Assembly: GCF_001676385.1 (NCBI RefSeq)
Contig: NZ_LYVJ01000002.1
Span: forward strand, 310,001 to 374,000
From: Stenotrophomonas maltophilia
GTDB lineage: Bacteria > Pseudomonadota > Gammaproteobacteria > Xanthomonadales > Xanthomonadaceae
DNA length: 64,000 bases
Direction: 5' to 3'
Part shown: positions 7,979-15,689 of the stretch, piece by piece
Layout of the letters: the number at the start of each line of letters is the position of its first letter
Position numbering within the stretch: position 1 is the stretch's first letter
Notes under the pieces: model-generated
Told to the model about the DNA's origin: nothing
The model's database searches: none
What the model saw: the letters and a program-made list of their open reading frames with translations, nothing else
Position numbers and translations under genes: made by a program

Positions 7979-9196
7979 ATGTCGCACGCAATGTCGCGCC
8001 TGGGCGCGATGATGTTTCTGCAGTTCTTCGTCTGGGGGGCATGGTTCGTCACCCTGGGAACCTACCTGGTGCAGGGCCCGTTGCAGGCCAGCGCGAGCCA
8101 GGTGGCTACCGCGTTCCTCAGCCAGTCCATCGGCGCCATCGTGGCGCCGTTCCTGGTCGGCCTGATCGCAGACCGCTACTTCGCGGCGCAGCGCATCCTC
8201 GCGGTGCTGCACCTGGCCGGGGCGGTGCTGTTGTGGCTGGCCTCCACGGCAACCAGCTTCAACCTGTTCTCTGCCTGCATCATGGGCTACATGCTGCTGT
8301 TCATGCCGACGCTGGCGCTGGCCAACAGCGTGGCCATGCGCCACATGCAGTCGCCTGAAAAGCAGTTCCCGCTGGTACGCGTGGCCGGCAGCGTCGGCTG
8401 GATCGTCGCAGGCGTGCTGATCGGCTGGCTGGGCTGGGAACAGGCGCATCGTCTCGAACTCACCTTCCGTATGGCAGCGCTGGCGGCGCTGGTGCTGGGC
8501 CTGTACGCCTTCACCCTGCCGCACACGCCGCCGCTGGCGCAGCAGCGCGATGCCGGGCTTGGGCAGATCCTGGGCCTGGATTCGCTCCGGCTGCTGAAGT
8601 CACGCGCCTACCTGGTGTTCTTCCTGGCCTCCATCGCCATCTGCATTCCGTTGGCGTTCTACTACAACTTCACCAACCCCTACCTCAATGATCTGGGCGT
8701 ACGCGGCGCCGCGGGCCTGCAGTCGCTGGGCCAGGTGTCCGAAGTGCTGCTGATGCTGGCCATGCCGTTGCTGTTCGTGCGGCTGGGGGTGAAGACCATG
8801 CTGGCGGTCGGCATGGCGGCGTGGGTGCTCCGCTACGCCCTGTTCGCCTTCGGCGATGCGGGCAGTGGCTTCCCGCTGCTGGTGATCGGCATCGTGCTGC
8901 ACGGCATCTGCTACGACTTCTTCTTCGTTACCGGCCAGATCTACACCGACGCACACGCCGGCCCCGCCGCGCGCAGCAGTGCGCAGGGTTTCATCACCCT
9001 GGCCACCTATGGCGTGGGCATGTTGATCGGTACCTTCCTGTCCGGTGCCGTGGTGGAGCACTTCACCACTGCAGCGGGCCCGGACTGGCAGCAGATCTGG
9101 TTGTTCCCGGCCGGCGTCGCACTGGTGGTGCTGATCGCCTTCCTGCTGCTGTTCCGCGACCGCCCGGTGGCTGCGGCCGCGTCGTCCACACCCTGA
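7979..9196 (+). CDS. MFS permease of the nucleoside/sugar H+ symporter type
   Basis: The 405-residue protein has about twelve membrane helices. LVGLIADRYFAAQRILAVLHL (positions 8155-8217) is the loop 2-3 signature with the G-x-x-A-D-R-Y core shared with NupG/XapB-type nucleoside symporters. In this context it more likely takes up the oxidised sugar or disaccharide made by the periplasmic dehydrogenase, but that is inferred from neighbours only. GGAGGG stands 7 nt before ATG 7979. It lies 27 bp after the TIM-barrel gene and 12 bp before the oxidoreductase gene, within one operon. Confidence 0.82.
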   Translation: MSHAMSRLGAMMFLQFFVWGAWFVTLGTYLVQGPLQASASQVATAFLSQSIGAIVAPFLVGLIADRYFAAQRILAVLHLAGAVLLWLASTATSFNLFSACIMGYMLLFMPTLALANSVAMRHMQSPEKQFPLVRVAGSVGWIVAGVLIGWLGWEQAHRLELTFRMAALAALVLGLYAFTLPHTPPLAQQRDAGLGQILGLDSLRLLKSRAYLVFFLASIAICIPLAFYYNFTNPYLNDLGVRGAAGLQSLGQVSEVLLMLAMPLLFVRLGVKTMLAVGMAAWVLRYALFAFGDAGSGFPLLVIGIVLHGICYDFFFVTGQIYTDAHAGPAARSSAQGFITLATYGVGMLIGTFLSGAVVEHFTTAAGPDWQQIWLFPAGVALVVLIAFLLLFRDRPVAAAASSTP

Positions 9197-9208
9197 GGAG
9201 ACCGGCCG

Positions 9209-10333
9209 ATGCCCCAGCTTGGAATCGCCATCATTGGTACCGGCATGATCGGCGCGGTGCATCGCCGCGCGGCACTGCTGGCTGGCGCCGAGGTGCGCGG
9301 CGTGGCCGCCTCGTCGCCGCAGCGCGCGCGCGAGGTGGCGCACGCGTGGAATGTCCCGCGCGCCTATCGCGATATCGAGGACGTCGTCGCTGATCCGCAG
9401 GTACAGGTCGTGCACATCTGCACGCCCAACCACCTGCACCGCGCGATGGCGCAGGCCGCGCTGGAAGCCGGCAAGCACGTGATCTGCGAGAAACCGCTGG
9501 CGACGACGCTGGACGATGCGCAGGCGCTGGCGGCGCTGGCCGCCTCGACCGGACTGGTCGCCACCGTCCCCTTCGTCTACCGCTACCACCCGGTGGTCCG
9601 CGAGGCGCGTGCGCGCATCGCGCAGGGCGATCTGGGGCCGCTGCACCTGATCCATGGCAGCTACCTGCAGGACTGGCTGCTGGACCCGGCCAGCAACAAC
9701 TGGCGGGTAGACCCGACACTGGGGGGCACATCGCGCGTGTTCGCCGACATCGGCTCGCACTGGTGCGACCTGGTGGAATGGGTCAGCGGCGAGCGCCTGG
9801 CCGAGGTCAGCGCGGCGTTCGCTACCGTGATTGCCGAGCGCGGCGCCGTCAGCGCGCAGAGTTTCAGCACCCCGGCGGCGGGTGGCGCGATGCAGGCGGT
9901 CGCAAGCGAGGACGTGGCCACGGCGATGTTCAGGACCGGCGCAGGCACGCTGGCGTCGTTGACGGTCAGCCAGGTCTCGGCCGGGCGCCACAACCGGCTC
10001 TGGTTCGAGATCGATGGCGCCAACGCGAGCGTGGCCTTCAACCAGGAGGATGCAGAACGGCTGTGGATCGGCCGGCCCGAGCAGCGCGAGGAGATCTTCG
10101 TGCGCGGCCCCGGTGCCGGCAGCGCCGAGCAGCGCCGGTTGTCGGTGTTGCCAGCGGGGCATGCGCAGGGCTATGGCCAGTGCTTCGAGGCGTTTGTCGC
10201 CGACACCTATCACGCCATCGAGGGCGAGCGACCGGACGGCCTGCCCACGTTCGAAGACGGCGCGCGCTCGGCGCGGATCGTCGATCGCGTCATTGCATCG
10301 GCCAGGACACGTGCCTGGACCACCATCGCCTGA
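9209..10333 (+). CDS. Gfo/Idh/MocA family NAD(P)-dependent oxidoreductase
   Basis: The 374-residue protein has an N-terminal Rossmann fold with IIGTGMIGAVHRRA (about residues 7-20) and the family signature CEKPLATT near residue 92, whose lysine is a catalytic residue. The C-terminal alpha/beta domain includes DIGSHWCDLVEW, which carries the usual active-site Asp and His. Such enzymes oxidise or reduce a sugar hydroxyl, often at C3. It has no signal peptide, so it acts in the cytoplasm. GAGGAG precedes the start. In this operon it may reduce an imported 3-keto sugar or oxidise the intact sugar; the direction is not decidable here. Confidence 0.88.
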   Translation: MPQLGIAIIGTGMIGAVHRRAALLAGAEVRGVAASSPQRAREVAHAWNVPRAYRDIEDVVADPQVQVVHICTPNHLHRAMAQAALEAGKHVICEKPLATTLDDAQALAALAASTGLVATVPFVYRYHPVVREARARIAQGDLGPLHLIHGSYLQDWLLDPASNNWRVDPTLGGTSRVFADIGSHWCDLVEWVSGERLAEVSAAFATVIAERGAVSAQSFSTPAAGGAMQAVASEDVATAMFRTGAGTLASLTVSQVSAGRHNRLWFEIDGANASVAFNQEDAERLWIGRPEQREEIFVRGPGAGSAEQRRLSVLPAGHAQGYGQCFEAFVADTYHAIEGERPDGLPTFEDGARSARIVDRVIASARTRAWTTIA

Positions 10334-10351
10334 CCCCGGGAGGATCCATTG

Positions 10352-11215
10352 ATGAAAACCCCTGTCCGCAGGACCGCAACCCTCATGCTGCTGCTGATGG
10401 CCGCTCTGCCCGCCTTCGCACATGAAGCCACCGGCGTGCAGCAACCCATCGCGGTGCAGATGTATACACTGCGCAATGCCGGCTCGCTCGAGCAGCAGCT
10501 GGAGATCGTCCGCAGCGCGGGCGTGCATGCGGTGGAAACCGTCGGCACGCAGAACACCAGCGCCGCGGAACTGAAGCAGCTGCTGGACCGGTACTCGATC
10601 AGGGCGGTTTCGTCGCACGTGCAGCTGGCCGAGCTGCGCAACAACCTTGATGGCGTGGTGGCCTTCAACCGCGCGATCGGCAACACCATGCTGGTCGTGC
10701 CCTACCTGGACCAGAAGGACCGCCCGCGCGATGCCGCCGGCTGGACCGCATTGGGCCGGGAGCTGGGCCGGATTGCCAGGCAGGTGCGCGGCAAGGGCAT
10801 GCAGCTGGCCTACCACAACCACGACTTCGAGCTGGTCGACTTCGATGGCCGCACCGGACTGGAACTGCTGTTCGCCGCCGCCGGCCCCGACCTGAAGACC
10901 GAACTGGACCTGGCCTGGGTCGCGCGCGCGGGCCTGGACCCGGCCGTGATGCTGGGAAAGTTCCGCGGCCACGTATTTGCGGTACACGCCAAGGACAATG
11001 CGCCCAAGGGCCAGGCCGAAGACGAAGGTGGCTTCGCTGCGGTCGGCCAGGGCGTGCTGGACTGGAACGCGATCCTGCCCGCCGCAGCGGCCGCCAACGT
11101 GCAGTGGTACATCCTCGAGCACGACCAGCCACGCGACCCGGCCAAGGTCATCCAGGCCGGCGCGGACTACCTGCGTGAACACCTGCCCAACGTGCCCGCC
11201 CGTGCACGGCACTGA
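10352..11215 (+). CDS. Secreted sugar phosphate isomerase/epimerase-like TIM-barrel protein
   Basis: The 287-residue protein carries a Sec signal peptide (TLMLLLMAALPAFA, cleavage after AFA near residue 23). A TIM barrel of the AP endonuclease 2 superfamily follows. Metal- and substrate-site candidates are the H-N-H of AYHNHDFEL, the E of ELDLAWVARAG, the H of VFAVHAKDN and the E of YILEHDQP. The periplasmic location, with a cytochrome c and a GMC dehydrogenase coded close by, suggests it acts on an oxidised glycoside outside the cytoplasm, for example as a lyase or epimerase. That role is inference. An upstream TTG (10349) exists, but the ATG at 10352 follows AGGATCC at better spacing. Confidence 0.8.
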   Translation: MKTPVRRTATLMLLLMAALPAFAHEATGVQQPIAVQMYTLRNAGSLEQQLEIVRSAGVHAVETVGTQNTSAAELKQLLDRYSIRAVSSHVQLAELRNNLDGVVAFNRAIGNTMLVVPYLDQKDRPRDAAGWTALGRELGRIARQVRGKGMQLAYHNHDFELVDFDGRTGLELLFAAAGPDLKTELDLAWVARAGLDPAVMLGKFRGHVFAVHAKDNAPKGQAEDEGGFAAVGQGVLDWNAILPAAAAANVQWYILEHDQPRDPAKVIQAGADYLREHLPNVPARARH

Positions 11216-11233
11216 CGCATGAAGGAGTTCCCC

Positions 11234-11530
11234 ATGAAGATGATCCTGGCAGTGGCCGTAGCCCTGGGCGGCGTGAGCCATGCAGCGGCAGCCTGGGCCA
11301 AGGACGATCCCGCCGCCGGCGCGAAACTCTACGCCCAGCACTGCACTGCCTGCCACGGCGCGGAACGCGCCGGCGTACCGCCGACGTTCCCGGCGCTCAC
11401 CGACGTCGGCAAGCGGCTGCAGCCCGCCCAGGTCAAGGACAAGATCAGGAAAGGGGGGGGACTGATGCCCCCCTTTGCCCAGCTGTCGCAGCAGGAGATC
11501 GACGACCTCGCCAGTTACCTGGCGAAATAG
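11234..11530 (+). CDS. Periplasmic monohaem c-type cytochrome
   Basis: The 98-residue protein has a signal peptide (about residues 1-22), a haem motif C37-T-A-C40-H41 and the probable distal ligand Met78 in GGGLMPPFA, which is the class I cytochrome c pattern. AAGGAG at 11222-11227 fixes the start at ATG 11234 rather than the upstream ATG 11219. It ends the operon that starts at 6899. It probably accepts electrons from the GMC dehydrogenase encoded convergently, as LacB-like cytochromes do in glucoside 3-dehydrogenase systems. A run of eight G and the following C-rich stretch form a strong hairpin inside the coding sequence at the Met ligand. Confidence 0.88.
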   Translation: MKMILAVAVALGGVSHAAAAWAKDDPAAGAKLYAQHCTACHGAERAGVPPTFPALTDVGKRLQPAQVKDKIRKGGGLMPPFAQLSQQEIDDLASYLAK

Positions 11531-11542
11531 CCGGCAACGGCG

Positions 11543-12301
11543 TTACAGCTCGCGCACCCAGATGTTGCGGTAGCTGACCTTCGAATCATGCTCCTGCAGG
11601 TAGAGCGGCGCACACCCGTGCGGCGAATAGGAGGGGGGACCGATGTACTCGGTCCTGCCCGCCACCACCGTGTCGTCCTGCACCAGCACACCGTTGTGCA
11701 GCACGGTGATGCGCGCCGGCGAGGTCAGCCCGCCGCCCGGCGAGAAGCGCGGCGCCTTCCAGACGATGTCATAGGCCTGCCACTCACCCGGTGCGCGCGA
11801 GGCGTTCACCCGCGGCATCGCCTGCTTGTAGATCGAGCCGGCCTGGCCGTTGGCGTAGGTCGGGTTGTTGTAGCTGTCGAGCACCTGCAGCTCGTACAGC
11901 TCCTGCAGGAAGATCCCGCTGTTGCCCCGGTTCTGGCCGTCGAAGCCCTTCGTTTCGGTGGGGGTACGCCATTCGACATGCAGCTGGATATCGCAGAAGC
12001 GTTGCCGGGTGCGGATACCCTTGCTGCCCGGTACGACGGTCATGGCGCCATCGGCGACCTTCCAGGGCACACGTCCTCCCTGCTCCCCCTCCCATGCCGA
12101 GACGTCCTTGCCGTCGAACAGCACGATGGCGTCGGACGGCGCCCTGCCCGCTGGTGCCGCCACGACCGCAGGTACGGGGGTCCACACTTCGGTCTGCTTT
12201 GGGTCACGCGCAGCATCAGCACCGTCCTGCGCGACTGCCGCCGCAGCAGCCAGCAGGCCCGCGGTGGCCAGCAGAACGCGGGGCATCCTGGTGTCGTCCA
12301 T
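11543..12301 (-). CDS. Secreted DUF1080 protein (3-keto-disaccharide hydrolase/hydratase domain)
   Basis: The 252-residue protein has a signal peptide ending near AVAQDGADA. A concanavalin-like jelly roll of the DUF1080 family follows, with DAIVLFDGKDVSAWEG at its start and NRGNSGIFLQELYELQVLDS in the middle; both are hallmark segments. Family members are annotated as 3-keto-disaccharide hydrolases or 3-keto-glucal hydratases, and they act on the product of a glucoside 3-dehydrogenase. The GMC genes lie directly upstream and overlap by one base (TGATG), so coupling is strong. A later ATG at 12286 is a possible alternative start and keeps the signal peptide. Confidence 0.82.
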   Translation of the reverse strand: MDDTRMPRVLLATAGLLAAAAAVAQDGADAARDPKQTEVWTPVPAVVAAPAGRAPSDAIVLFDGKDVSAWEGEQGGRVPWKVADGAMTVVPGSKGIRTRQRFCDIQLHVEWRTPTETKGFDGQNRGNSGIFLQELYELQVLDSYNNPTYANGQAGSIYKQAMPRVNASRAPGEWQAYDIVWKAPRFSPGGGLTSPARITVLHNGVLVQDDTVVAGRTEYIGPPSYSPHGCAPLYLQEHDSKVSYRNIWVREL

Positions 12302-12876
12302 CAGCTGGTCCCCCACGCAGGCGTACCGGGAACGTAGGCAAGGTCGCCGTCGTAACGGCCCGGCACGGCGACGTATTGCAGCACCCCGGTCGCACCGACC
12401 TTGGAGGTGAAGAAGCCGAAGATGGCCAGCTGCTTGATCATCGTGAAGTAATGCGGCATCGCCTCGCCCTCTTCGGGCGTTCCGGTTTCGGTCACGTCTG
12501 CATTGCGCGCCTTGGCTTCGGCATCCAGTGTACGCAGCAACCCGGTGCGCGCTTCCGGCGTGAGCGACACGAAGCGGCCACCTGCGCGCTTGTCGATGTC
12601 GGCCAGGCCGGCACGGAATACCGACTGCTGGCGGGCGGTGTAGCAGTCGCTGACGAACGTCGCCATGAACAGGCCGGCACCGGCATCCTTCGCGCCTGGC
12701 GTCCGGGTCCTTGGCAGGATGGTCTCGGCGATCTCGTCCAGCATGCCGATATCGGCATCGGAGAACGCGGGCATCGCGCCCGCGGCCGGCACCTGCCCTT
12801 GCACCAGCGCCGGCAGGCCGACCATGGCCGCGCCGGTGGCGGCGACGATCATCTTCAGCAGTTCGCGGCGATCCAT
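12301..12876 (-). CDS. Gluconate 2-dehydrogenase subunit 3 family protein (GMC dehydrogenase small subunit)
   Basis: The 191-residue protein begins with a twin-arginine signal (DRRELLKMIVAATGAAMV). The mature part starts with FSDADIGMLDEIAETILPRT, the typical opening of the gamma subunit of membrane-bound FAD dehydrogenases. Such subunits help fold and export the leaderless GMC subunit by Tat hitch-hiking. The start is either ATG 12876, which overlaps the GMC stop as TGATG, or the GTG three bases earlier. Gene order GMC, small subunit, DUF1080 matches a periplasmic sugar 3-dehydrogenase complex. Confidence 0.85.
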   Translation of the reverse strand: MDRRELLKMIVAATGAAMVGLPALVQGQVPAAGAMPAFSDADIGMLDEIAETILPRTRTPGAKDAGAGLFMATFVSDCYTARQQSVFRAGLADIDKRAGGRFVSLTPEARTGLLRTLDAEAKARNADVTETGTPEEGEAMPHYFTMIKQLAIFGFFTSKVGATGVLQYVAVPGRYDGDLAYVPGTPAWGTS

Positions 12877-14561
12877 CACAGGTTCCCCGCTTTCAGCTCG
12901 CGCACCGCATGGTCGGCGGCACGGGCCGTCAATGCCATGTAGGTCAGCGAGGGATTCACGCAGGCGCTGGAGGTCATGCAGGCTCCATCGGTCACATAGA
13001 CGTTGGGCGCATCCCAGACCTGGTTGTGTGCGTTCAGTACGGAGCTCTTGCGGTCACGTCCCATGCGCGCGGTTCCCATTTCATGGATGCCCTTGCCTGG
13101 GGCATAGTCATTGTCGTGCATCTTCACGTCCTTGACGCCGGCGGCCTCCAGCATTTCGGCGGCATCGGCGGCCATGTCCTTGCGCATCGCCAGTTCGTTG
13201 GCGCGCATGGACACGTCCATCGCCAGCACCGGCAGCCCCCACTTGTCCTTGCGGTCGCGGTCCAGGCGGATCGTGTTGTCGTGGTGCGGCAGCATCTCAC
13301 CGAACCCGGTCATGCCGATGCGCCAGTCACCCGGCATGGTCAGCGCTTCCTTCAGGTCGGCACCGATGTTCAGTTCGGCGATCTCGCGCGACCAGCCGGT
13401 ACGGCTGGCACCGCCCTGGTAGCCGAATCCGCGCAGGTAGCTGCGCTTGTCGGCGGCGACGTTGCGGAACCGCGGAATGTAGAAACCGCAGGGACGACGG
13501 CCGAAGTAGTACTTGTCTTCGTAGCCCTCGACCCGGCCCGAGGCACCCGCACCGAAATGGTGGTCCATCACGTTGTGCCCGAGCTCCCCCGACGAGGAGC
13601 CCAACCCGCCGTCCCACACATCGGTGGCCGAGTTCATCAGCAGCCAGGTCGAGTTGAAGGAGGATGCATTGAGGAAGATGACCTTGGCCGTGTACTGGTA
13701 GGTCAGGCCGGTTTCGGCGTCGATGACCTCCACACCACGCGCACGCTTGCGGTCCTTGTCGTAGAGCACTTCCTTGACGATCGAGAACGGCCGCAGCGTC
13801 AGGTTTCCGGTCTTCATCGCCGCCGGCAGCGTCGCCGACTGCGTGGAGAAGTAGGCACCGAAGGGACAGCCCAGGATGCACTTGTTGCGGTACTGGCAGT
13901 TGACACGGCCCTGCTCGGGCATCGGCTGGGTAATGTTGGCAGTGCGGGAGTGGATCATGTGCCGCGTTCCGCCAAAAGCCTTCTTGATCCGCGCGGCCAC
14001 GTCCTTCTCGACGATGTTCAGCGGGATCGGTGGCAGGAACTCGCCATCGGGCAGCACGTCCAGCCCTTCGCGCGTACCGGCGATGCCGGCGAACTTCTCC
14101 ACGTAGTCGTACCACGGCGCAATGTCGGCATAGCGGATTGGCCAGTCGGTGGCGAGGCCCTCCTTGAGGTTCGCTTCGAAGTCCAGGTCGGAGAAGCGAT
14201 AGCTCTGCCGGCCCCACAACAGCGAGCGGCCACCGACGTGGTAGCCACGGAACCAATCGAAGCGCTGGGTCTCGATGTAGGGCGACTCCTGTTCGTTCGC
14301 CCACATCCCTTCCAGGTTCTCGGCCAGCCCGTAGTCGCGCATCAGCACCGGGAACCTTGCCTTCATCGCCTGCGTCGGACGGTTGCGGTGCGGGAAGTCC
14401 CACGCCTCCTTCATCGCGTTGACGTAGTCCTTGACGTGCTCGATGTTGCGGCCACGTTCCAGCATCAGGACCTTCAGGCCCTTTTCGGTCAGCTCCTTCG
14501 CCGCCCAACCGCCGCTGATTCCCGAGCCAACAACAATGGCGTCGTAGTGATTATCTGCCAT
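12876..14561 (-). CDS. GMC family FAD-dependent sugar dehydrogenase, catalytic subunit
   Basis: This 561-residue flavoprotein has the FAD-binding motif GSGISGG at residues 12-18. The C-terminal active-site segments are GIHEMGTARMG, with the catalytic His, and CVNPSLTYMAL, with Asn as the second proton-handling residue. Cysteines 222, 228 and 232 are spaced C-x5-C-x3-C, which matches the cysteines reported to hold a 3Fe-4S cluster in Burkholderia FAD glucose dehydrogenase. So electrons probably pass from FAD through this cluster to the cytochrome c. There is no signal peptide, and export with the Tat-bearing small subunit is expected. The substrate is probably a glucoside oxidised at C3, judging from the neighbouring genes. 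Confidence 0.88.
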   Translation of the reverse strand: MADNHYDAIVVGSGISGGWAAKELTEKGLKVLMLERGRNIEHVKDYVNAMKEAWDFPHRNRPTQAMKARFPVLMRDYGLAENLEGMWANEQESPYIETQRFDWFRGYHVGGRSLLWGRQSYRFSDLDFEANLKEGLATDWPIRYADIAPWYDYVEKFAGIAGTREGLDVLPDGEFLPPIPLNIVEKDVAARIKKAFGGTRHMIHSRTANITQPMPEQGRVNCQYRNKCILGCPFGAYFSTQSATLPAAMKTGNLTLRPFSIVKEVLYDKDRKRARGVEVIDAETGLTYQYTAKVIFLNASSFNSTWLLMNSATDVWDGGLGSSSGELGHNVMDHHFGAGASGRVEGYEDKYYFGRRPCGFYIPRFRNVAADKRSYLRGFGYQGGASRTGWSREIAELNIGADLKEALTMPGDWRIGMTGFGEMLPHHDNTIRLDRDRKDKWGLPVLAMDVSMRANELAMRKDMAADAAEMLEAAGVKDVKMHDNDYAPGKGIHEMGTARMGRDRKSSVLNAHNQVWDAPNVYVTDGACMTSSACVNPSLTYMALTARAADHAVRELKAGNL

Positions 14562-14588
14562 GGGTTTCTCACCTGGGTGGATATCGTT

Positions 14589-15485
14589 TCAGACGTCGCA
14601 GAGGCGGATCGCCTCGCGCAATGAACCAACGGGATCGGGCGCTGCAGGCATGAACTCCTGCGCCAGATACCCCTCGAAACCGGTGTCGCAGATCGCGCGG
14701 CAGATGGCTGGATAGTTCAGCTCCTGCTGGTCTCCGATCTCATGCCGGCCAGGCACGCCTGCAGTGTGGTAATGCTTGAAGCAGGCATGGTGTTTCCCGA
14801 TGGTGGCGATGATGTCGCCTTCCATGATCTGCATGTGGTAGATGTCGTAGAGCAGGCCGAAGTTGTCCGAGCCGAGCCGTTGGCAGAGCTCCACGCCCCA
14901 GGCCGAGTGGTCGCACAGGTAATCGCGGTGGTCGACCCTGGAATTCAGCAGTTCCATCACCAGCACCACGCCGCGTTTCTCGGCGTGTCCGAGGATGCGC
15001 TTGAGCCCGGCTTCGGCATTGGCCATGCCTTCGTTGGGATCCATGCCATTGCGGTTGCCGGAGAAACAGATGAGATTGCGGTAGCCGGCGTCGGCGACCA
15101 GGTCGATGTGCCGCGTGTAGCGCTCCACCAGCTCATCGTGGAACTCACGGCCGGCAAAGCCCTTGGTCAAGCCCAGCTCCGCGCCGTTGCACATCGAACT
15201 GTAGACGCCGTGAGCCTTCAGCGTGGACCAGTCTTCGGGGCCGACCAGATCGATGGCGGCAAAACCAATGTCCTTCACCGTCGCGCAGAGCTGGGCGACG
15301 GGCAGCTGCGGGAAGGTCCAGCGTGCGACGGCGTGCTTCAGATTGCCCTTGAGCGGCGCAGTGGCGGCCAATGCGGGCATCGCCCCCGCAGTACACAGGG
15401 CCACGCTGCTGGCGACGGCCATGCGCAGCGCATCGCGCCGCGTGAGGCCCGGGGGCGGGGCCGGTCTGATCGAGCGGATGGACAT
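14589..15485 (-). CDS. Tat-exported hydroxypyruvate-isomerase-like TIM-barrel protein
   Basis: The 298-residue protein starts with a twin-arginine signal (LTRRDALRMAVASSVALC) followed by AMPALAA, so it is probably folded before export. The mature domain resembles hydroxypyruvate isomerase, with candidate metal ligands in VLVMELLNSRVDHRDYLCD, in YDIYHMQIMEGD (D and H) and in YLAQEFMPA (E). It is the first gene of the convergent operon and lies 27 bp before the GMC gene. The LacI-type palindrome 15535-15548 lies 50 bp upstream. Together with the Sec-exported relative at 10352 it gives two periplasmic TIM barrels in one pathway. The reaction is not known. Confidence 0.82.
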   Translation of the reverse strand: MSIRSIRPAPPPGLTRRDALRMAVASSVALCTAGAMPALAATAPLKGNLKHAVARWTFPQLPVAQLCATVKDIGFAAIDLVGPEDWSTLKAHGVYSSMCNGAELGLTKGFAGREFHDELVERYTRHIDLVADAGYRNLICFSGNRNGMDPNEGMANAEAGLKRILGHAEKRGVVLVMELLNSRVDHRDYLCDHSAWGVELCQRLGSDNFGLLYDIYHMQIMEGDIIATIGKHHACFKHYHTAGVPGRHEIGDQQELNYPAICRAICDTGFEGYLAQEFMPAAPDPVGSLREAIRLCDV

Positions 15486-15534
15486 CTACCTTCCGGCCTC
15501 CCAACCGGTGTCGAACGCCAACGATTCGCTGCAA

Positions 15535-15548
15535 TGCAATCGATTGCA
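15535..15548. promoter_or_regulatory. Second LacI-type operator, upstream of the TIM-barrel/GMC operon
   Basis: TGCAATCGATTGCA is identical to the core of the site at 6869-6882. It is placed 50 bp before the start of the minus-strand operon and directly after a possible -10. The two copies bracket the cluster. Confidence 0.85.
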
Positions 15549-15577
15549 CCATAGAGGAGGAAATTGATCCTTTGCAA
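15548..15577 (-). promoter_or_regulatory. Possible promoter of the TIM-barrel/GMC operon
   Basis: On the minus strand, TTGCAA (15577-15572) and TATGGT (15553-15548) are spaced 18 bp apart. The operator begins at the last base of the -10, so a bound repressor would block transcription start. Confidence 0.4.
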
Positions 15578-15638
15578 GTCGCGGTGCACGAAAACGGATG
15601 TTGCGCGGCACAACGCCGCAGGAGACGAGGAAAAAAGA

Positions 15639-15662
15639 AAGGCCCCGCATGAGCGGGGCCTT
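15639..15662 (-). terminator. Strong intrinsic terminator after ssb
   Basis: AAGGCCCCGC and GCGGGGCCTT form a 10-bp stem with a 4-nt loop, and T-rich sequence follows on both strands. It lies about 30 bp past the ssb stop, and may also act on the opposite strand. Confidence 0.85.
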
Positions 15663-15689
15663 CTTTTTCTGCTGCGAACGGGCGTTCGA

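Noticed and set aside
8600..11356. A 918-codon antisense open frame across the MFS, oxidoreductase and TIM-barrel genes
   Set aside because: It crosses several well-supported genes and intergenic ribosome binding sites, and has no recognisable domain.
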